Notes under the pieces: generated by a model
What the model saw: the letters and a program-made list of their open reading frames with translations, nothing else
The model's database searches: none
Told to the model about the DNA's origin: nothing
Program-made: the position numbers and the translations under genes
Assembly: GCA_035462845.1 (NCBI GenBank)
Contig: DATHTV010000231.1
Location: forward strand, 1-26,625
Length of the DNA stretch: 26,625 nucleotides
Source: DASTQL01 sp035462845
Lineage (GTDB): Bacteria; Actinomycetota; Actinomycetes; Jiangellales; Jiangellaceae
Direction: 5' to 3'
Part shown: piece by piece, positions 22,024-26,625 of the stretch
Layout of the letters: each line of letters starts with the position of its first letter
How positions within the stretch are numbered: position 1 is the first letter of the stretch

Positions 22024-23576
22024 TCGCCGGCATCCTGGCCCAGGACCTCCCGGTCGCGCCCGTCATCGAGTGGGCGGAGATCTCGCCGGTCCTCGTCGTC
22101 CTCGGGGCCGGTGTGGTCGGCGTCCTCGTCGAGGCGTTCGTGCCCCGGCGGCTGCGCCACCCGGTGCAGCTCGGGATCGCCTTCGCCGCCGTCGTCGCCG
22201 CGTTCGCGCTGGTGGTGTGGCTGTCGGGCACGCAGATCGTCGCCGTCGAGGGGTCGGTCGCGGTCGACGGGCCCGCGTTGTTCATCCAGGGCACCGTGCT
22301 GGTGCTCACGGCCGTGAGCCTGCTGCTCTTCGCCGAACGGCGCCTCGAGGGCGGCGGCGACGCCTTCGCCCCGGCCGCGTCCGCGCTGCCCGGGAGCGAG
22401 GACGAGCGGGTGCTCACGGCCCGACGCGTCCTGCAGACCGAGGTCTACCCGCTCACGATGTTCGCCGTCGGCGGGATGCTGCTCTTCCCGGCTGCCAACG
22501 ACCTGCTGACGATGTTCATCGCCCTCGAGGTGCTGTCGCTGCCGCTCTACTTGCTCTGCGGCATGGCGCGCCGCCGTCGCCTGCTCTCGCAGGAGGCCGC
22601 GATGAAGTACTTCCTGCTCGGCGCCTTCTCCTCGGCGTTCTTCATCTTCGGCTCCGCCCTCGTCTACGGGTACGCGGGCTCGGTGCGGTTCTCCGACATC
22701 GACGCGGCCCTCGCCTCACGGGTCGGGGCGGAGGGGCTGCTCCTGGCCGGCGTCGGGCTGCTCGCGGTCGGCCTGCTGTTCAAGGTGAGCGCGGCGCCGT
22801 TCCACGCCTGGACCCCCGACGTCTACCAGGGCGCGCCCACGCCGGTGACCGGGTTCATGGCGGCGTGCACCAAGCTCGCCGCGTTCGGCGCCCTGCTGCG
22901 GGTGTTCTACGTGGCGCTCGGCGGCCTCCGTACGGACTGGCAGCCGATGCTGTGGGCGGTCGCCGTGCTGACCATGCTGCTGGGATCGGTGATCGCGCTC
23001 ACCCAGACCGACGTCAAGCGGATGCTCGCCTACTCCTCCATCGCGCACGCCGGCTTCATCATCACCGGGATGGTCGCCGCCGACACGGTGGGCACGGCCG
23101 CGGTGCTCTTCTACCTGGTGGCGTACGGCTTCACCACGGTCGGCGCCTTCGCGGTCGTGACGCTGGTCCGTGACGCCGGCGGCGAGGCCACCCACCTGTC
23201 GCGGTGGGCCGGCCTCGGCAAGCGCTCCCCGCTCGTGGCGGCCACGTTCGCGCTCTTCCTGCTGGCCTTCGCCGGGATCCCGCTCACGAGCGGCTTCATC
23301 GGCAAGCTGGCCGTGTTCTCGGCCGCCATCGAAGGCGGGGCCGTGACCCTGGTGGTGGTGGGCCTGGTGGCGAGCGCCATCGCGGCCTTCTTCTACGTCC
23401 GCGTCATCGTCGTCATGTTCTTCTCCGAGCCCGCCGTCGACGGTCCGAGCGTCGCCGTCCCCAGCCCGCTCACGACTGCCGCGATCGCGGTCGGCGCGCT
23501 CGCCACCCTGGTGCTGGGCATCCTGCCCGGCCCGCTGCTGACCCTGGCCGAGCAGGCCGCGGTCTTCGTGCGCTGA
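22020..23576 (+). CDS. nuoN: NADH-quinone oxidoreductase subunit N
   Basis: Third antiporter-like subunit (518 aa), closest to NuoK. Signatures: FIALEVLSLPLYLLCGMARR with the helix-5 Glu, GLLFKVSAAPFHAWTPDVYQ with the helix-7 Lys, GAPTPVTGFMAACTKLAAF, and YSSIAHAGFIITGMVA. A charged insertion (RRLEGGGDAFAPAASALPGSEDE) between early helices matches the longer actinobacterial NuoN. The GTG overlaps the nuoM stop (GTGA). Last nuo gene; the prenyl synthase gene begins 14 nt after its stop and is probably co-transcribed. Confidence 0.97.
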   Translation: MIAGILAQDLPVAPVIEWAEISPVLVVLGAGVVGVLVEAFVPRRLRHPVQLGIAFAAVVAAFALVVWLSGTQIVAVEGSVAVDGPALFIQGTVLVLTAVSLLLFAERRLEGGGDAFAPAASALPGSEDERVLTARRVLQTEVYPLTMFAVGGMLLFPAANDLLTMFIALEVLSLPLYLLCGMARRRRLLSQEAAMKYFLLGAFSSAFFIFGSALVYGYAGSVRFSDIDAALASRVGAEGLLLAGVGLLAVGLLFKVSAAPFHAWTPDVYQGAPTPVTGFMAACTKLAAFGALLRVFYVALGGLRTDWQPMLWAVAVLTMLLGSVIALTQTDVKRMLAYSSIAHAGFIITGMVAADTVGTAAVLFYLVAYGFTTVGAFAVVTLVRDAGGEATHLSRWAGLGKRSPLVAATFALFLLAFAGIPLTSGFIGKLAVFSAAIEGGAVTLVVVGLVASAIAAFFYVRVIVVMFFSEPAVDGPSVAVPSPLTTAAIAVGALATLVLGILPGPLLTLAEQAAVFVR

Positions 23577-23590
23577 GGGCCGGGAGCCAC

Positions 23591-24589
23591 GTGCCGTCGA
23601 CCTCGGGCCTGGGGATCCCTGCCGTCGACCCCGTGCTGGCCACGCAGGTCGCGGACGGGCTCGACGAGGTCGAGGCCCGGCTGCGGGAGTCGGTGACGTC
23701 CGAGGAGCCGCTGCTCACCGAGGCGTCGCGGCACCTCATCGACGCCGGGGGCAAGCGGTTCCGGCCGCTGCTCGTGCTGCTCGCCTCGCACTTCGGTGAC
23801 CCGCGCGCCGAGGGGGTCGTCCCGGCGGCCCTGGTGGTCGAGCTGACCCACCTGGCGACGCTCTACCACGACGACGTCATGGACGAGGCGGCCCTGCGCC
23901 GCGGGGCGCCGAGCGCGAACGCCCGGTGGAGCAACTCCGTGGCCATCCTCACCGGTGACTACCTGTTCGCCCGGGCGTCGGACATCGTCGCGGACCTCGG
24001 GCCGGAGTGCGTACGCCTGCAGGCCCGGACGTTCGAGCGACTGGTCCGCGGGCAGCTGCGCGAGACGGTGGGCCCGCCGGAAGGCGCCGACCCACTGGAG
24101 CACTACCTGTCCGTGCTGGCCGACAAGACCGGCTCGCTCATCGCGACCTCGGCCCGCTTCGGGGCGATGCTGTCCGGCGCCGGCCCCGAGGTCGTCGACG
24201 TCGTCACGCGGTACGGCGAGCGGATCGGGGTGGCCTTCCAACTCGCCGACGACGTGCTCGACATCGCCAGCGAGTCGACCGAGTCCGGCAAGACCCCGGG
24301 CACCGACCTGCGCGAGGGCGTGCCCACGCTCCCGGTGCACTATGCGCTGCGGTCCGACGACCCGGGTGACAGCCGGCTCCGGCGGCTGCTCTCCGCGCCG
24401 GTCACGGACGACGACGTCCACGCCGAGGTGCTCGACGCCCTGCGGGCGCACCCCGCGATGGAGCAGGCCCGGCGCGAGGTGGCCCGCTGGGCCGGTGAGG
24501 CCCGCGACACCCTGGACCCTCTGCCCGACGGCCCCGCCCGGCGGGCGCTGCAGGCGCTCTGCGACGGCGTCGTCGACCGCACCAGCTGA
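23591..24589 (+). CDS. Long-chain polyprenyl diphosphate synthase (menaquinone side chain)
   Basis: Trans-prenyltransferase that elongates allylic diphosphates with IPP; cytosolic and Mg-dependent. 332 aa. Residues 53-64 (GGKRFRPLLVLL), the first aspartate motif D94-D95-V-M-D98 (HDDVMDEA) and the second D220-D221-V-L-D224 are all present, so it should be active. Ala89, five residues before the first Asp motif, is small, as in enzymes making long chains (heptaprenyl and longer), not farnesyl or geranylgeranyl diphosphate. The GTG start has GGGAG (23582-23586) 4 nt upstream and lies 14 nt after nuoN. With menD, menF and menG nearby, supply of the menaquinone tail is the likely role (HepT/GrcC type). 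Exact chain length cannot be read from sequence. Confidence 0.9.
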   Translation: MPSTSGLGIPAVDPVLATQVADGLDEVEARLRESVTSEEPLLTEASRHLIDAGGKRFRPLLVLLASHFGDPRAEGVVPAALVVELTHLATLYHDDVMDEAALRRGAPSANARWSNSVAILTGDYLFARASDIVADLGPECVRLQARTFERLVRGQLRETVGPPEGADPLEHYLSVLADKTGSLIATSARFGAMLSGAGPEVVDVVTRYGERIGVAFQLADDVLDIASESTESGKTPGTDLREGVPTLPVHYALRSDDPGDSRLRRLLSAPVTDDDVHAEVLDALRAHPAMEQARREVARWAGEARDTLDPLPDGPARRALQALCDGVVDRTS

Positions 24590-24590
24590 C

Positions 24591-24639
24591 CGCCGACGAC
24601 CGAGCGCCGACGACCGAGCGCCGACCACCGAGCGCCGAG
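24591..24639. repeat. 14-nt tandem repeat after the prenyl synthase gene
   Basis: CGCCGACGACCGAG occurs at 24591-24604 and 24605-24618, then once with one change (CGCCGACCACCGAG, 24619-24632), then a partial unit CGCCGAG (24633-24639). It starts 1 nt after the stop codon. Noncoding on position; function unknown. Confidence 0.85.
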
Positions 24640-24673
24640 CCCTCCCCTGCCGGGCGCGCGTCCGCCCACCCGG

Positions 24674-24760
24674 TTGGAGGAAGGTCACCCTGCTCCAATC
24701 CCCGTGGAGGAGGGCCACCCTCCTCCAGCGCCGGGTCGGAGGAGGGCCACCCTCCTCCAA
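24674..24760. repeat. Array of three 25-nt hairpin repeats between convergent genes
   Basis: Three related palindromes start at 24674, 24704 and 24736. The second has arms TGGAGGAGGG (24705-24714) and CCCTCCTCCA (24718-24727). The third has GGAGGAGGG (24738-24746) and CCCTCCTCC (24750-24758). Both have a CCA loop. The first (24674-24698) is degenerate, 9 of 11 pairs. They lie between the 3' ends of the prenyl synthase and the PhoX-like gene, so a bidirectional terminator role is plausible. Three similar copies in a row, however, look like a dispersed-repeat family. Confidence 0.85.
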
Positions 24761-24807
24761 TCGTGTGGCGGGGAGAGGGACGGGACGGCGCGTCGTGGGC
24801 GACGGGC

Positions 24808-26625
24808 TCAGCGACCGACGGGCAGCCCGTCCGGCCGCCAGACGCACACCACCCCGGGCCTGGGGAAGGGATCGGTGTGCGGCCACGTGCTCGCCGGGTT
24901 CTCGAACGTCGAGCCGTCCACCTCGCCGGGGTGCTGTGGTGCGGCGAAGGCGGTCAGCCCGTCCAGGGTGACCAGCGGGCCGCAGCACTCGGCGCCCACC
25001 GGGACCGAGAGGAAGCGGCGCAGCCAGCCGCGGTCGGGGCCCTGGACGGGCACCGGGAACATCCCGTCGTTGGCCCCGAGCTCGCCGGCGTCCGTGGCGA
25101 TCCACAGGTTGCCGTGCGGGTCGAACGTCACGTTGTCCGGCGCCGAGATCGGGCTGACCAGCTCCTTGGGGAAGCCGCCGAACCACGTCCGTGGGTCCTC
25201 CGGGTCGCCGCACACGATGAACAGGTTCCAGCCGAAGGTCTCGGCGGCCGCGTCGTTTCCGGCCTCCCAGAGCTCGAGCACGTAGCCGTGCCGGTTGCCC
25301 TGCGCAAGCCGTAGCTCCCCGCCGAGCGTGTCGCGGACGAGAGCGTCGGTCAGGGGCGCTGCCGCGTTGGGCGACCGGCGGTCCTTGTTGTTGGTCAGGC
25401 AGGCGTAGACGGCGCCGTTGACCGGGTTGCGCTCGACGTCCTCCGGGCGGTCCATCTTCGTGGCCCCCACGGCGTCCGCGGCCAGCCGGGTGTTGACCAG
25501 CACCTCGGCCACCGAGAAGCCCGGGACGTACGACGTGGTGTCCGAGGCCAGCGGCACCCACGTGCCGGTTCCCTCGTACGGCAGCTCGCCGTCGCCCTCA
25601 GGCCCGCCGTCGCCGGAGAACACCGCGACGTACAGGGTCCCGTGGTCCAGCAGCGTCATGTTGTGCCGGCGCGCGGCCGTCGAGGGCCCGTCGCGGAAGG
25701 TGTCGCGGGAGACGAACTTGTACATGTAGTCGTCGTTCTGGTCGTCCCCCATGTACGCGACCACCCGGCGGTCACCGGTGAAGCTCACCGTGGCGCCCTC
25801 GTGCTTGAACCGGCCGAGCATGGTCCTCTTGACGGGCGTCGACTTGGGGTCGTAGGGGTCGACCTCGACGACCCAGCCGAACGTGTACGCGGTGTTCGGG
25901 AAGCGGGAGGCGTCGAAGCGCTCGTCCGCCTCGCTCCACCGCCGCGTGCTGTAGCCGCTCGTCCGGATCTGGTAGCGCCGGTAGCTCTCCACGTACTCCT
26001 CGGGAACCCCGTCCGGGGCGTCGAAGTACTGGTGGATGTTCTCCTCGCCGGTGAGGATCGTGCCCCACGGGGTGACGCCGCCGGCGCAGTTGTTGAGGGT
26101 CCCGGCGATCGGCCCGGACAGCCGCGGGTCCCCGGCGGCGGGACCGGACGCGACCATGGGCGTGTAGACGGTGATGCGGCGATCGAAGCGCGACGGCCGG
26201 CGGACCCGCTGCCACTGGCCGCTCCGGCCGACGCGCTCCACCTCGAGCACCGACATGCCGTGTGCGGCCATGGCGACGCGCGCCTTGTCCGCGGAGGAGT
26301 ACCCGCCGTCGGCGGGGAACATCAGCTCCTCGTTGGTGTACTCGTGGTTGATCGCCAGCAGGCCCTTGTCGCCGTTCCCCGGGAGCGGCACGAGCATCAC
26401 GTAGTCGGCGTTGTAGCCGAACTGGCGCTCCTGGGTCTCGCGGGTCTGGTGGTACGGGTCGAACGGCGGGGCGTCCTTGCCGACCGGGTCGCCCCACACA
26501 GCGACGATCCCCGAGACGTATCCGGCCGGGACCACCACGTCGTCGGCCACCGTCTCCGCCACGGTCGCGAAGGTCAGGGCGGCTCCGGGGTCACCCGCTG
26601 GTGCGGGCGCCGTCGGGCGTCCGGC
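24808..26625 (-). CDS. PhoX/DUF839-family phosphatase (5' end outside window)
   Basis: Probable exported alkaline phosphatase-like protein of the PhoX family, whose characterised members are Tat-exported, Ca/Fe-dependent phosphomonoesterases. About 605 residues are visible. A GTG at 26562 could start translation, but the frame stays open to the window edge and the upstream residues (ALTFATVAETVADDVVVPAG) match the normal family lead-in, so the start and the expected Tat signal lie outside. Family blocks: VPAGYVSGIVAVWGDPV, FGYNADYVMLVPL, LLAINHEYTNEELMF, NNCAGGVTPWGTILTGEEN, RFKHEGATV, VVAYMGDDQNDDYMYKFVS, MDRPEDVERNP, and DNVTFDPHGNLWIATD near the end. In PhoX of Pseudomonas fluorescens a Cys precedes the Glu-Glu-Asn; here that position is Gly (26047-26049). 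No Pho-box or phosphate gene is seen nearby. Confidence 0.85.
   Translation of the reverse strand, partial: AGRPTAPAPAGDPGAALTFATVAETVADDVVVPAGYVSGIVAVWGDPVGKDAPPFDPYHQTRETQERQFGYNADYVMLVPLPGNGDKGLLAINHEYTNEELMFPADGGYSSADKARVAMAAHGMSVLEVERVGRSGQWQRVRRPSRFDRRITVYTPMVASGPAAGDPRLSGPIAGTLNNCAGGVTPWGTILTGEENIHQYFDAPDGVPEEYVESYRRYQIRTSGYSTRRWSEADERFDASRFPNTAYTFGWVVEVDPYDPKSTPVKRTMLGRFKHEGATVSFTGDRRVVAYMGDDQNDDYMYKFVSRDTFRDGPSTAARRHNMTLLDHGTLYVAVFSGDGGPEGDGELPYEGTGTWVPLASDTTSYVPGFSVAEVLVNTRLAADAVGATKMDRPEDVERNPVNGAVYACLTNNKDRRSPNAAAPLTDALVRDTLGGELRLAQGNRHGYVLELWEAGNDAAAETFGWNLFIVCGDPEDPRTWFGGFPKELVSPISAPDNVTFDPHGNLWIATDAGELGANDGMFPVPVQGPDRGWLRRFLSVPVGAECCGPLVTLDGLTAFAAPQHPGEVDGSTFENPASTWPHTDPFPRPGVVCVWRPDGLPVGR

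Noticed and set aside
24591..24760. Possible CRISPR array (repeats about 30 nt apart)
   Set aside because: The repeating parts are palindromes separated by only 5-7 nt, the 14-nt units have no spacers, and no cas gene is near.

Overview
This is a very GC-rich actinobacterial chromosome segment. The evidence is GTG starts in about half the genes, TANNNT -10 boxes placed for leaderless transcription, menaquinone (not ubiquinone) biosynthesis genes, and a nuoA-N operon with actinobacterial C-terminal tails. The gene set fits Propionibacteriales/Nocardioidaceae-like actinomycetes, but genus cannot be fixed from sequence alone.

Layout. 1-2065: the 3' half of menD (+) converges on and overlaps isochorismate synthase menF (-), the two dedicated early steps of menaquinone synthesis. 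2066-5331: a secreted multidomain M14 zinc carboxypeptidase (+), followed by a strong GC-rich hairpin terminator. 5418-6514: a compact unit in which an AbiEi-like/DUF559 nuclease-fold gene (-) is boxed by two copies of one long palindrome. Each copy has 19-nt arms and a 21-nt loop, and both have the same orientation. 6576-7316: menG (ubiE) methyltransferase with a leaderless-type promoter. 7317-7555: the control region of the nuo operon, with a plausible promoter, a Rex-type operator dyad and a CRP-type dyad. 7556-23576: fourteen consecutive NADH:menaquinone oxidoreductase genes, nuoA to nuoN, mostly start-stop overlapping. 23591-24589: a long-chain polyprenyl diphosphate synthase, 14 nt after nuoN. 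24590-24807: an intergenic block of tandem repeats and three hairpins between convergent genes. 24808-26625: a PhoX/DUF839-family phosphatase (-), whose 5' end runs off the window.

The genes read as a respiratory-quinone module. MenF and MenD begin the naphthoquinone ring, the polyprenyl synthase makes the side chain, MenG finishes the quinone, and complex I (NuoA-N) reduces it with NADH while pumping protons. The Rex-like operator would tie complex I expression to the NADH/NAD+ ratio. The carboxypeptidase, the palindrome-boxed nuclease and the PhoX-like phosphatase do not belong to this module.

The main candidate for something undescribed is the palindrome-nuclease-palindrome unit. Secondary candidates are the triple 25-nt hairpin array at 24674-24760 and the in-frame minisatellites in the tails of NuoH and NuoJ. 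No stretch over 300 bases lacks a gene. No rRNA, tRNA, CRISPR array, insertion sequence or prophage was seen.
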